Part shown: piece by piece, positions 1 to 10,232 of the stretch
Layout: each line of letters opens with the position of its first letter
How positions within the stretch are numbered: the first letter of the stretch is position 1
Assembly: GCA_003427395.1 (NCBI GenBank)
Contig: BFEA01000166.1
Location: 1,387,648-1,432,249 of the forward strand
Origin: Chara braunii
Lineage: Eukaryota > Streptophyta > Charophyceae > Charales > Characeae
Reading direction: 5' to 3'
Length of the DNA: 44,602 nt
The notes under the pieces: model-generated
Database searches by the model: none
What the model saw: the letters and a program-made list of their open reading frames with translations, nothing else
What the model was told of the DNA's origin: nothing
Position numbers and translations under genes: made by a program

Positions 1-608
1 TTGCCATCGGCCCCTGGTGCTCACAGTCCCCCTGTGGTACTTGCTGGACCGGACTGGGACTGACTGGACCTTCCGCTGACTGACTGTGGACTCACTGCTA
101 TCCTACCGACGTTGTACTGCTGTTGCACTGCGGTTTAGTCCACCACTTGCCTCGCCACTTGACCACTTGCCCACTTGCCTAAGGTCTACAGCTAAGCTTC
201 CGGAACTCACTAAGACTTCTACTTATAGACCTACAGATGGAACCCCTGCTGCCTATGGACCTACGACAGACCTACCAACTGTCTGCGAATACACAGGTTG
301 CAGGTTCAATTCTCGGGATCTATACAGATACTGTACATAGGTAGGGTGAGGTCTAGGGATCGAACCCTGGGTACTGCATCCGCTACTGCTAAAAGGTGAA
401 AACCGTTTCAGTTCCCAGTAGGGGAAAAAAAAAAAAAAAAAAAATCAGCCGTTTGCTCCACACAAGATTTCTGTTTCTCGTTGAGCTCTTCTTAGGACAC
501 CGGCGTTATCTTCTAACAGATGAGCCGCCCTCCCCACCTGACAATGACTTTTGCTTGGATTGGACGGGCCGGCACCTTGGATCCCCCTTAAGCAAATCAC
601 TGTTTTGA
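1..608. other. Unassigned sequence with a poly(A) run and tRNA-B-box-like site
   Basis: No convincing gene is visible. There is a 20-base A run at 425-444. The string around 355-372 (GGGATCGAACCC, minus strand GGTTCGATCCC) matches a Pol III B box. It may be a worn tRNA-derived SINE head, but no A box is clear at the right distance. Confidence 0.4.
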
Positions 609-664
609 AGGCTCCATCTATTGGTGGGGAGCATCACCTGGTGGAAATCCGGTCCAGCGTCGCT
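609..664 (-). repeat. LINE 3'-terminal module fragment
   Basis: Read on the minus strand this is a diverged copy of the module that ends LINE A and LINE B. It has the GCTGGACC-type first stem, then the GCTCCCCACCAATAGATGG block. The variable terminal hairpin and a poly(A) tail in the correct orientation are not evident, so this is probably a worn fragment. Confidence 0.6.
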
Positions 665-834
665 GTGATACACGGTACAATTTGCATGTGTTTGTGCTAT
701 AGTATGTCAGCTTTGTCATCTGTGTAATCTAAACAGATTCCTACCTCCTGTTATGTGCCGCACTGTGTGGACTGTGCCAACTGTTCCCTACTCTTCTTGT
801 GCGATTCTGTACCCTGGGGCTGTGTTCTTAGCTC

Positions 835-943
835 TACCTTCTTCCCCCGAATACAACATATGGTCATTATAGCTGTATCTAGACAGAACGATGCCTCGAA
901 TACAGCTATAATGACCGTACGTTGTATTCGGGGGAAGAAGGTA
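835..943. mobile_element. Palindromic MITE, TA-flanked (CCCGAATA family), copy 1
   Basis: The two arms are near-perfect inverted repeats of about 47 bp. Both outer ends read TACCTTCTTCCCCCGAATAC when each is read inward, and a short loop lies near 882-897. The outermost TA on both sides fits a Tc1/mariner-type TA target duplication. No transposase is present, so it would be non-autonomous. The family recurs at 1976-2142 and 36738-36858. Confidence 0.8.
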
Positions 944-1000
944 GCTGTTTATCTGTTGAATATTAGAGTCTACCCTCCCGCCTTTGTGTAACTTAAGTAC

Positions 1001-1534
1001 CAGTGCTGTCTTGTAATCTGTGTTGAGGTCTGAGTCTAGCTCGCCTGTGAGCTGTCTTGTGGTCTGTCCCACTGATAATTCCATCCGGGGCGAATGGAGG
1101 CTTATGAATACGACCCTTGAGAGTGACCGCCCCATGCGAGGAGTCTTCTGGATGGGGAGCCGAGTGCATCAGGAGATAGTGGAAATTTTCTTTGAGATAA
1201 TGGCGAACCGCAAGTGATGAGAGGGGACAGCAGCCCCGCCAACCCCCCCTCCTGCCAGTGAGCCCCCCAGTGCTGTCTTGTAGTCTGTGTTGAGGTCTGA
1301 GTCTAGCTCGCCTGTGAGCTGTCTTGTGGTCTGTCCCACTGATAATTCCGTCCAGGGCGAATGGAGGCTTATGAATATGACCCTTGAGAGTGACCGCCCC
1401 ATGCGAGGAGTCTTCTGGATGGGGAGCCGAGTGCACCAGGAGATGGTGGAAATTTTCTTTGAGATAATGACAAACCGCAAGTGATGAGAGGGGACAGTAG
1501 CCCCGCCAACCCCCCCCTCCTGCCAGTGAGCCCC
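1001..1534. repeat. Tandem duplication, 2 x 267 bp
   Basis: Unit 1 is 1001-1267 and unit 2 is 1268-1534. They differ by only a few substitutions, so the duplication is recent or gene-converted. Open frames on both strands are duplicated with it. They resemble no family I recognise and I do not treat them as genes. Confidence 0.9.
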
Positions 1535-1975
1535 CCAGTTTAAGTGCAAGGTTCTTCCTTTCTACCCTCATGTTGTTGGGGGGTTGGGCAGAGGAGGCAT
1601 CTGGCCTTAGCACGGCCTTGGCTTCTTCAGTTTACCACACCAGATGTCCTCCCTGTTTGAGGGTGTAAGGTCCATCAACTCAAGCTCCACCTTGCTATTA
1701 CCCCGCCCCTTGTTCCAACTCCTCCACTCTTGCCTTTCCCACCTTTAAGGACCTCCTCTTTGCCTTTTGCTATCCCCGCTTCATGTCGCATTACCTGCTC
1801 GCCATCACGCAGGCTTGCATACCCTGGATCCACCTCTCCCTCCTCATTGCTCCTGTGTGGAGCCTTGGACGCTGGAGCTTCAACACATGATTGTCTACCG
1901 GCTTCTAGGAGCACTGATCTCCACACAACCTGGCCACTCCCAGATGCGGGTCCCCCGAAAAGAAGAGCATACGTT
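1535..1975. other. Pyrimidine-rich unassigned sequence
   Basis: I see no gene or known repeat here. Open frames on both strands overlap each other and have biased composition, so they are not supported. Confidence 0.4.
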
Positions 1976-2142
1976 GGGCTACCTTCTTAACCTGAATAAA
2001 ACGTACGTACGTTCTATTCGAATCACCTCTGGAAATCAGGTTCTCAGAAATCGCTTGTTTTCCCCCGAATAGAACGTACGTTCGAATATACGTACGTACG
2101 TTGTACTCGAATACAATGTACGTATGTTGTATTGGAAGATGT
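1976..2142. mobile_element. Decayed MITE, CCCGAATA family, copy 3
   Basis: The left end (TACCTTCTTAACCTGAATA) matches the ends of the 835-943 and 36738-36858 elements. Several ACGTACGT-rich inverted segments follow, including CCCCCGAATAGAACGTACG at about 2063. The right end is degenerate (GTTGTATTGGAAGATG). It is a rearranged member with multiple internal palindromes. Confidence 0.55.
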
Positions 2143-2151
2143 TTCAAAAAT

Positions 2152-2430
2152 AATAAAAAAAATCCGAAAAAAATAAAATGTTATACAACAATGCAATACA
2201 AACAACGTTTGCCTGAGGGTCTTATCTAAATTCACGAGAAAATTCGAGAAAAAAATAAAAACGAGGATGAAAATGTTTTTTACTGATTTTTTCAGAATTT
2301 CGATTTAAAAAACAAACTTCAGTAAAAAATACGAAAAAAAAGTGTGTTGTGCAACATTGCAATGCAAACAACTTTTGCCTGATGGTCTTGGCGAAATTCC
2401 CAACCAAATTTGAGATAAAGATAAAAACAA
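2152..2430. repeat. AT-rich diverged tandem repeat (2 copies)
   Basis: The block CAATGCAATACAAACAAC plus TTTGCCTGAGGGTCTT (about 2188-2224) recurs with changes at about 2358-2390. Both blocks are preceded by A-rich runs and followed by GAGA(A/T)AAA-type tracts. The period is about 170 bp. No coding potential is visible. Confidence 0.6.
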
Positions 2431-2637
2431 TTGCGGTACTGAGAACTATTAAAGGAGTTCAGGAAAATTTAGGAAAAACATGTATAACTGCTGACCTATT
2501 GCTAGGCTACTGAAGCAGCAATTACTATGTCAAAAAGGAAAGCCACAGAAGTCCTTCAAATGCTCAGAAACCCTGGAATCCCTAACAAAACCCTCTACAA
2601 TTCTCTAACACTGTCTTATTCCGTGCCGAGCTCTCCC

Positions 2638-3320
2638 AGGCCTCATGCCCCCACCCTGCTAGGTTACAGGGCAACACGACTCACCCCAGCTCCGGCCAGC
2701 GTCGTCCCGACAGAAACCCTTGGTTTTCCCTTGGAATGCCCGCACCAAGGCATCCCCAGATCTCTCTACCAGGGCTCACGCTCCTGCTTTCAACAGGTTA
2801 CAGGGCAACCCCACAGCACTGGCCAGCGTCGTTCTGGCATCGAAAAACCGCAGATCCATGAATATAACAACATTAAAGAAGCCTAAAGTGAGTTGCAAGA
2901 AGTACCCAAAATCCTTTTTTCTCAAGACCGCCAAAAGCAACCGAGAACAACAAAATTGTTTGTGAAAATTGAGAACCAATTAGGATAATTTGGAAGCCAA
3001 TATAACCAAAACCATGTTACCCCAATTCTATTCAACTGACCAGCCTACAGCTGCCTCAACCCTCCTGTCCTAGATACCAGGCTCTATCAGGCCCTACCAG
3101 GCCTCACGCCCCCAACCGTTGGGTTACAGGGCGGCACGACCCACCTCAGCTCCGACCCGCATCGTCTTAGTAGCAGCTCGCGGTTAGCCACTGGACTGCC
3201 TTCCACCCTTGACAGTTCCCCAGATCTGTCTACCAGGCCTCTAACCCCCACATAACTCAGGTTGCAGGGCAGCGCAACCAACCCCAGCTCTGGCCAGCGT
3301 CGTTCTGGCATCGACCAACC
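2638..3320. repeat. Four-copy ~75-bp repeat arranged as two pairs
   Basis: Four copies start near 2638, 2772, 3098 and 3234. Each contains GGTTACAGGGC or GGTTGCAGGGC followed about 25 bp later by GGCCAGCGTCGT or a variant. Copies within a pair are about 135 bp apart and are linked by a CCCCAGATCT(C/G)TCTACCAGG segment, so an A-B unit seems to have been duplicated about 460 bp away. Overlapping open frames on both strands are not supported as genes. Confidence 0.75.
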
Positions 3321-5490
3321 TTAAACTCGTGGATATGATGGCGAAACCTGACGTCGGACGACCTGCTCAACACCACCGCCGCAACCAGGGTTTCGAAATA
3401 TGCGACTCCCTTCGTGCACTTGTCGTGCTTGACATACCCAGACCACCTAAACCCTCCCCCTGATCTCCACTCCGGCAAGACTTATCACGGTGGAGCCACC
3501 ATCTCCATCGCTGATGTGCCCTATTTCTGTCCTACCAACTAGCCCCCTCACCAGCAGGACGCGCCATATCCCTCCTACTTAGCCAAATGGCACTCACCCC
3601 TACCTATGTGACCCCAACATGGAGGGGTAAGCTGGAGAGAAAAAAAAACCATCATCCAAATCCAAGTATATCACACACGATCGATGCAGAAACAAGGTAC
3701 TAGAATACAACTCTGCAGGGTGAAATTCCGACACTTAGGAAATTAGGGTTTTCAACTCGATTAGAAGACTTAGATCAAAATTTCAAAATTAGGAGTCTAC
3801 TATTTGAAATCACAGATTATGACATCGGAAGCACAAAGCATCAAACTGTGCGGCTGAATTTTGGAAAACAAGATTAGGAGATAGATTTTGGTGTCCAAAT
3901 AGACTTACGAGTCTTACAGCTCTGATTTTCAAATCCAAGGATACAGAAAGTCGCTCAGAAAATCAACCAGATGTGTCACTTCCCAAGAACCTTTGATAAT
4001 TTCACCACTTACCTTCTGCAGTAGGCCTTCTCCTATTGTACCCTTGCATGGCCTTGATTCCCAAAAGAGCAACTGACCCGACTCGTCAATGTTGGCTTTT
4101 TAGTCCGTCCCCCTCCATCTCCCGGTTGTCAAACTCTGACGGGCACCCGAGGAAAGGTGGATCCACCATCACCATGGCATCAATGCCCAAGGTCTCGATT
4201 AGGAAGGTGGACTCCTCCACTCCACCTCCATTTCCTTTCTTGGCCAGGCTGCGCACCTACCTGCTTTCTCCAATGGCAGCAATTCCCTCACTCTTGCCCC
4301 TCCTCCCCTCTTGCCTCCTGCTGCTCCTTTTGCCTGATCCTCACCCCCACATATAGTAGCCTTTGGAATACCACCCTCCTCAGTGTCCTCATTGTTTGGA
4401 TGAGCACTGCCCAGTTTTACCTTTATCCCGTCTGCTCGTCGCCTGGCTGCATGGCAGAGGCTAACGCCACAGTGACAGCCAACCTCACGCCCATTGCAAC
4501 TTTATGATCCTGAGTGTAGACTCAGAAAGTGCTAAAAAGGGGGTGTACCAAGAGTTTAGGGGATGGGGTGGAGTCTCGGGTTGGAACTGGGATCTTCGGG
4601 GGCGGGTCTGCCAAGGTAATCAAAGATGGATTGGGTTGGATGGGAAGCTTAGGAATGCAATGTCTCAGATTGTTCGGGGGTTAAAGGGGATTGAAATAGG
4701 GAGGTGGCGGAAGTCAATACACGAAAAAGATGATGGGATCGGATTTTGCTACAATTGTTGTCCCCGGGCTTCGATGTATAGGCGGGGTCATGTAGCCCTG
4801 CCACGTGTCGCTTATGTGGCTTGCACAGCTAGGAGTCCGAAGTGGACACTCTCAATCGAGTGTGCTGAACCTGGTTGCCGACGTCGCTACGTGCCTTGTA
4901 GGTGAAACTGAGGCACACTTAATGGCCCACGTATACTTGCTTAATGCCAACCGCTCATCAGGCCTTGCAATGCCAGATGATGTACCACTCCATGCATGCC
5001 TACCCTCGTGTAATAGTGCTCCATGCACCTCTCCACCCAGACTGGACTCTCACCCCTACCTGGATGGAGGCACAGCAGAGACATATGGGCTGGCAACAAC
5101 AAATAGCAATCGAACAGACTGCTCAGATCTTTGCAGACCTGGACAGAGGGTCTTCAAGGGCTTTACCTGCACTGCTAGAAGAGGCCTCAGTGCCACCTCA
5201 CCCCTCCATACTAGTAGAAACAGACATCAAACACACGCACACGAGACAAGGAGTCCAGCGAGATGCAGAAAAGTGAACAGAGAAACAAGGTTGAATACGA
5301 GAGGACAGAGTAAGTGGGAAGCAGAGCAAGTGAAACGGTGAGCAAACAGGACAGGAAGCAGTACAAAGGATTTGCAATGCGGACAAGGACGCAGGCAGTG
5401 ACACAGAAACACACAGAAAACATAGAAAACAGACTGGGAGAAAACAGCACATTCCAGTCTCCAGGCCCGGACTACCGCAAGCTAAACACA
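3321..5490. other. Long stretch without a supported gene
   Basis: Open frames of 100-180 codons occur here (for example 4036-4356, 4504-4905, 4805-5341 and 4944-5276, all +). They overlap, lack recognisable domains and are not flanked by convincing signals. The 4944-5276 frame has a run of ordinary-looking residues and could be a retroelement gag or exon fragment. I cannot support that. Confidence 0.35.
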
Positions 5491-5492
5491 AA

Positions 5493-5566
5493 AGGATGTG
5501 CCACCCCTCATCCCCGCTCCAGTAAGCTAACTTAGGCAGGGGTGAGGGGTGGACCAGGTACATCCT
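5493..5566. repeat. Inverted repeat, MITE-like
   Basis: The left arm AGGATGTGCCACCCCTCATC pairs with a right arm reading, on the minus strand, AGGATGTACCTGGTCCACCC plus CTCACCCC. The loop contains TAAGCTAACTTA. The arms are imperfect and no target duplication is obvious. Confidence 0.55.
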
Positions 5567-5845
5567 TCCTACTGAAAGTCATCAATGTCGTCCACTCTGA
5601 AACGGTTTCACCTGTTGCACGACAGTTTGCCAGCCAGGGCTCGATCCCCAGATCTCGCCCTCACCCGTGTACAGTATTAGTTGACCGTGTGAGCTTGAAC
5701 CCGCGACTTGTGTCTTGAAAGCTGCCTGTTTGTTTGCTGTAGGTAGTGTGGTCGTCGGGTCTTGAACCGCAGGTCTGTAGGTTAGGGGCCTTTGCAGTGG
5801 ATGGATCCGGACTCTCGGTAATCAATCAACAAAATCAAAGAAATC

Positions 5846-6133
5846 ATGAGCAACACCGATATTCTGGTGATGACCTGCATGCTTTTCCATGATAAAGTGG
5901 AAGGCTGGGAAGAGAGTACAGTTAGAGATGCTCAACACCAGGTTAAAATGATGAGAGAACAGGCGCTGGAGTAAGTGAGGGAACAAAATGTTATCGAGTA
6001 TATCATTTATTTTCATGGATCAGATGAGAAATTGCATAGTACGTTCTCATCCATCGAGATCGTAGATCAAGCAAGAAGAAAAGGGGGGTCTTTAGTGATC
6101 GACAGTAAATCTGTCATGACTATCATCCCCTAG
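5846..6133 (+). pseudogene. Possible 5' exon(s) of an unknown gene, one in-frame stop
   Basis: From ATG 5846 a single frame runs to a TAG at 6131 with only one interruption, a TAA at 5972. The first 42 codons begin MSNTDILVMTCMLFHDK. The second part begins VREQNVIEYIIYFHGSDEK. The TAA overlaps the string GTAAGTG at 5971, a textbook splice donor. The piece may therefore be an exon ending at 5970, or a pseudogene with one nonsense change. The continuation of the same frame past the stop favours the second reading. I recognise no domain. It lies upstream of the 214-codon frame at 6619 on the same strand. Confidence 0.4.
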
Positions 6134-6276
6134 AAATGATCTGGTCATCTCGCTTTAGATGACCAACAATGCTCAACATGTAGCAAAAGAGAACTGACAA
6201 GTGAGGAGACAGTAGGACGAACTTCATTACATTGTTCAAGAGGCAGAGGTTGAAAGAGAACACTTAGTACCACTAA

Positions 6277-6375
6277 AAGACGAACCGTGTTGAGCGCAAA
6301 GTGTATTATCAGAATCTGACTGGCAGGGCAATCGGAGCGGTCTCGACATTTGAATCGTTCAATCAGGCCAAAGAG
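6277..6375 (+). other. Exon-like piece ending at a GTATGT donor
   Basis: The frame reads KTNRVERKVYYQNLTGRAIG and continues to AKE at 6375, immediately followed by GTATGT (6376-6381), a good donor. Its 5' limit is uncertain because a stop lies just upstream at about 6274. Phase 0 at this donor does not match the frame of the ORF at 6619 if CAG at about 6634 is the acceptor. Either a different acceptor is used or the gene is broken. Function is unknown. Confidence 0.35.
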
Positions 6376-6618
6376 GTATGTTAAAACCCACCAGCAATCA
6401 TCATTTACATGAGTACAGCTCGACCATCCCCAGTCAGTGAGTCGCCTCTGGCCAGTGAGTTAAGCATTGACCATTCTCAAGCAAAACCACTCAGCAATTT
6501 GCAGTTTTCTTGGTATTTCATCATTAAGTGGTCAAAGGCCAGTGACCTGTAATCTCAACAACATTAGCCATCGGATTTACCAGAAAGTGTCAATTGGTAT
6601 TTAATTTGCATTCAACCC

Positions 6619-7263
6619 TTGTCAGTTGCTTCAGGGATCGTTATCAGTCAGACGGTGCTTTCATCAGAAGGTATGAGGGTCAGTTTCAACACAACAACAA
6701 TTGTCATCCGCATGAGTGCGATCCAGTCATTCTCAGTCCAGGAGACTGTCCTAACCGGCCTTGACAGGATACCCTCAAATGATGCTTTCCAGTATCGGTA
6801 TATCAGTGCAGTCAGTTTCAAACAAGAGGACCTATCCATCTATGTAGTCCACACTGAGTTCGCAGGAGGTACCATTCATGACCTGAGGGTCTACTCAAGG
6901 AAGGGTAAAGAAACCCATGAGTACTTCGACTCCGTTTGGATCTCGGCAGCCAGGTACCTTGAAGAGAAAGAGAAAGAGCTTGATGAGAACGAAACAAAGC
7001 TGATCCGCAGCTTCGGACCGAAGCTTTACACAGACTACCCCAAGCCTCCAGTTCCCTTCCTTCTCACAGATGGCTCTAATTGGGGAGACCTGGTCGATCT
7101 AGCTAAGATGTATATCTCGCCTGCAGTAATTGATTACGAGGCAGTGACTGAGCCGTCAAAGTTCCAACATCTCAAGCGAGGGATCTTCTCTCAACCGTAT
7201 CTTCCCACTCTATGGGAGGAGTTTTGTGCTATGGTTGACTTTCGTGTCATGGGACTCGGTTGA
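6619..7263 (+). CDS. Hypothetical protein, 214-codon open frame (probable exon)
   Basis: This is the longest open frame in the window with ordinary amino-acid composition and no retroelement resemblance. It starts at a TTG (6619), but the frame is already open from about 6566. The true start is therefore unknown and the piece may be a 3' exon, since TTGCTTCAG at about 6626-6634 could be an acceptor. The product is soluble-looking. It has a charged segment in mid-protein (about residues 115-128, EEKEKELDENETK) and an aromatic/proline-rich stretch after it (LYTDYPKPPVPFLL). No signal peptide, membrane helix or known catalytic motif is visible. It ends at TGA 7261-7263, with a candidate poly(A) signal about 400 bp downstream. 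I do not recognise the family. Confidence 0.5.
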   Translation: MSVASGIVISQTVLSSEGMRVSFNTTTIVIRMSAIQSFSVQETVLTGLDRIPSNDAFQYRYISAVSFKQEDLSIYVVHTEFAGGTIHDLRVYSRKGKETHEYFDSVWISAARYLEEKEKELDENETKLIRSFGPKLYTDYPKPPVPFLLTDGSNWGDLVDLAKMYISPAVIDYEAVTEPSKFQHLKRGIFSQPYLPTLWEEFCAMVDFRVMGLG

Positions 7264-8068
7264 AAATGCTCGGAGCTCGCAGGGTTCAGGTGGCTCTATA
7301 TCCAGAGACCGCAGCCTTGGGGAGTACAGAGACATGGCTCGAAGCACAGGAAACACACAACAAAATGAGAGATTGAGTGTATGACCCAGAGGGATGAGTG
7401 GGGACTCTTGACTAGTGCTGGCCATGCTCCTTATGTGTACTCTCCGAGATTATTATGAGTTTTCATTCTTCCCTCATTTATCTTGTTCTTGCCCGAGTCA
7501 GTTAGTCCTGCTTCTTTTGCATTGACTTTGTCTGATGACTATGCTTTTTGATGATCCTGTCACAGTTCTTAAAATTAGAAAATTACGGAATTAATACATG
7601 CTTGACACATCAAAATTTCATGATTATTATTTGCATGATCTTTTTTGTTCCGAATCACAATAAAAGATTCCTAAGACCGGGGACCGGCGAAGACCGCAAT
7701 TGAAGGGTCTCGCTCGAAGTCGGACGCATACAATAGGAAGGGATTTGCTTTATTTAAGTTTATTTGTTTATTGCAAACTACACATCCAAATCCTGTGTGA
7801 CAGCCTGTTGGCTTTCTAGTCGCCTAAAGAGGCCCGACTAGAAAAAGGTGCGACACCACGCTCTCGTTTAGTGGTGCGTTGTGAACATTTCGGTACTCGC
7901 ACCCCTCTGCACACTCCCCCGCCCTCGATCGCCTTCATCCGCCGCCCCTCACCAAAACTTCGACCCGAATCCGACGCGCACCGTATCGTGGATCTCCCCC
8001 CGCGGCCAATGTTGCTTAAGGGATAGGATATCATCATATATTTAATATTTATATATGTACATATTCAA
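7264..8068. other. Presumed 3' flank of the unknown gene; small hairpin
   Basis: No gene is supported. A perfect 10-bp inverted repeat TTTCTAGTCG / CGACTAGAAA occurs at about 7812-7843. The sequence just before 8069 is AT-rich and is the left flank of LINE A. Confidence 0.4.
7659..7664 (+). promoter_or_regulatory. Candidate poly(A) signal AATAAA
   Basis: AATAAA lies about 396 bp after the stop of the 6619-7263 frame, in AT-rich sequence. It is a plausible 3' end signal for that gene, though a hexamer alone is weak evidence. Confidence 0.3.
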
Positions 8069-8082
8069 CCTCCTGATGAGTT
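8069..8082 (+). repeat. Target-site duplication of LINE A (left)
   Basis: CCTCCTGATGAGTT here is repeated exactly at 12693-12706, immediately after the poly(A) tail of LINE A. A 14-bp direct repeat is typical of LINE insertion. Confidence 0.85.
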
Positions 8083-8098
8083 CCCCCCGAGGTCTAGG

Positions 8099-8656
8099 GT
8101 GGAACCACTCAATTGGGAGGCGGACCAGGAGGAGGGGAGATGGGTGTACATGCTCGCGATACTGGAGATTGAAGTGGTTAGCATTCTGAACGTGTACGGC
8201 CCGAATGAGCCTAAGGAAAGACAACTCTTCTTTGAACAACTAAAACCAAAGCTGCCGGCGGGAATTACATTAATAATGGCAGGGGATTTCAATGCGGCCC
8301 CGGACCGATGGCTAGACAGATGGAAGATTCCATCCCCCTGCCCATTCTACGTGGAGAGCGATGAAAGGACCATTGCAGATCTGACTCAATCTCTCAACCT
8401 CGTAGACGCATTCAGACAGGCATTCCCCACCAGACGCGGTTTTACCTGCTTCCACAAAAACCATTTAGAGAGCGCATCCAAATCACGGATTGATCTAATT
8501 CTAATTTCAGATGAATTGCAAGGGGCGCTGCAAATGACAAAAATACTCCCTTGTAGTCCCCACCCGGGCCTTGACCATGCAATGTGCCTGGCAATCTTCT
8601 CATTCTGGAAGAAGCCAGACCAAGGGAGAAGATTTTACTTAACACATTTTTGTTAA
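8099..8656 (+). pseudogene. LINE A AP endonuclease, C-terminal two thirds
   Basis: The endonuclease nicks target DNA to prime reverse transcription. Visible motifs are GDFNA (8282-8296), SRIDLIL (about 8483-8503) and a terminal LDHAM (SDH-box equivalent, near 8570). These are the expected order in exonuclease-endonuclease-phosphatase-fold LINE endonucleases. The N-terminal SLNVNG and QE motifs seen in LINE B are missing because of 5' truncation. A frameshift near 8600-8656 moves the downstream linker into another frame, which is open 8584-8961. Confidence 0.85.
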
Positions 8657-9009
8657 ACATAGACCGCTTCAAAACCTATCTGAAAGAGGTCTGGACGTAC
8701 TGGCGCCAGCAAAAGGATCTAATTCAGGATGACATATTATGGTTCAACAACGGTCTGGCATTCCTGGGCCGCAAGTGCAATGAATACTTGAAACTCCTCG
8801 CAGCCCGATGCAACGCGAAAGAAATAAACCTCCAACACAGACTGCAACACCTCCAACAACAAGAAGATGATATGAGTGACGCCACAAGGCTAACAAAAAT
8901 CGCCAATGAGATACAAACGCTAGAAGCCCAGGTCCTCGAAAGAATGGAGTACCGTTGGTAAGGCATTAGGATCCGGGGAAAGCTGCATACATACAACGCG
9001 GAAGGAGCA

Positions 9010-10080
9010 ATGGATACAAGATTATTTGCAATGGCTAAGGCAAAACTTGGATGGTCGACTATAGAAGCGCTGGAGGACCCAAAGGTTCACGACGGTCCGC
9101 TACTCACATCAACAGCAGCCTGCACAAAAATAGCAAGAGACTTTTTTCAAAATCTCTTCACATCGGAGTGTGGGACACAACCAGAGGAGCAAAGACTAAA
9201 GAAAATCGATGAATTTTTCCTCCCCCTCACCAGGTCACTGACAGAGCAACAAAAAAAACTTTTAGAAAAACCGCTCACAAAGGGGAAGGTATGGTCAGCG
9301 CTGATGCTTATGGAAAAGGAAAAAAACCCCAGGATAGATGGTGTGCCGAAAGAATTCTGGGAAGTGATGTGGGGGGACATTTCGCAAGACTTGATGAAAT
9401 ATTATAATGCAATGTGGGAGGAAGGCCAGACAAGGGGAATTTGTAGGCCAAGGGGTCTTAACACTCCTACACAAAAAAGGAGCCAAGACGAATATAAGAA
9501 ACTATAGACCAATTACACTCCTCACAGTGGTCTATAAGATGGTGGCAAAGGCACTGGCAAACTGCCTGACCAAAGTAATGGAAGATGTCATACACCCCAA
9601 CCAGACTGGGTTCATTAAAAACAGGAACATCCAGGACAATATCCTATTAGTCAATGAGGTGAGCAAGCTAGCAAGGCAGTCTAAACGGAACGCAACAATC
9701 ATCTTCATCGACTTCGAGAAGGCTTATGATCACGTGGATTGGATATTCTTGGATAAATGCCTGGAAAATTTTAATTTCGGACCCGGTTTCAGACGGTGGG
9801 TGCATGTCCTCCGTAAAACGCAACAACCAGAGTCATGGTCAATGGCAACCTGGCACCGCCGATTAAACTACAAAGATCAATAAGACAGGGGAACCCATTA
9901 GCCCTGTACCTCTTCGTGATAATTATGGAAGCGTTAGCAGCAAACCTGAGAACGCACAAAGACATCCACAGAATACAACTATCCTCAATCCCCAAAGAAG
10001 CTATCCCGGTGTGCTCTATGTTTGCGGATGACCTGACCTTCATGGTGGAAGCAACCCGGGCGTCGATGGAAGGAGTATGA
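9010..10080 (+). pseudogene. LINE A reverse transcriptase core, frameshifted
   Basis: Two frames overlap at about 9407-9507, marking a frameshift. The first (9010-9507) carries the KNPRIDGVPKEFW region. The second (9407-9883) carries RNYRPITLLTVVYKMVAKAL and then IDFEKAYDHVDW with the first catalytic Asp (about 9707-9745). After a further shift, 9835-10080 carries RQGNPLALYLF and the catalytic FADD box (10021-10032). All core palm motifs remain recognisable and the FADD box is chemically intact. The frame breaks make it non-functional. Confidence 0.9.
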
Positions 10081-10232
10081 TGGACCGTTTTTGTACCTTA
10101 TCGGACATGAGAGTTAATTGGGGAAATAAGACCCTGTGATGGTGGATCCACCACCAGGGGGTAAGACCCTCGGAACAACCAAGGGTTAGATGGCTACCGC
10201 AAGAAGCCCCAATCAGGGTCTTGTGAGTCTCA

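Noticed and set aside
993-1613. 206-codon minus-strand ORF and its shadows
   Set aside because: It spans the tandem duplication, repeats itself internally and matches no family. It is open on both strands, so it is probably not coding.
4805-5341. 178-codon plus-strand ORF
   Set aside because: It overlaps another long frame (4944-5276), has irregular composition and no domain or splice support.
8075-8095. Independent hammerhead at CTGATGAG 8075
   Set aside because: It is the left target-site duplication of LINE A; the rest of the motif is at 12699 onward.
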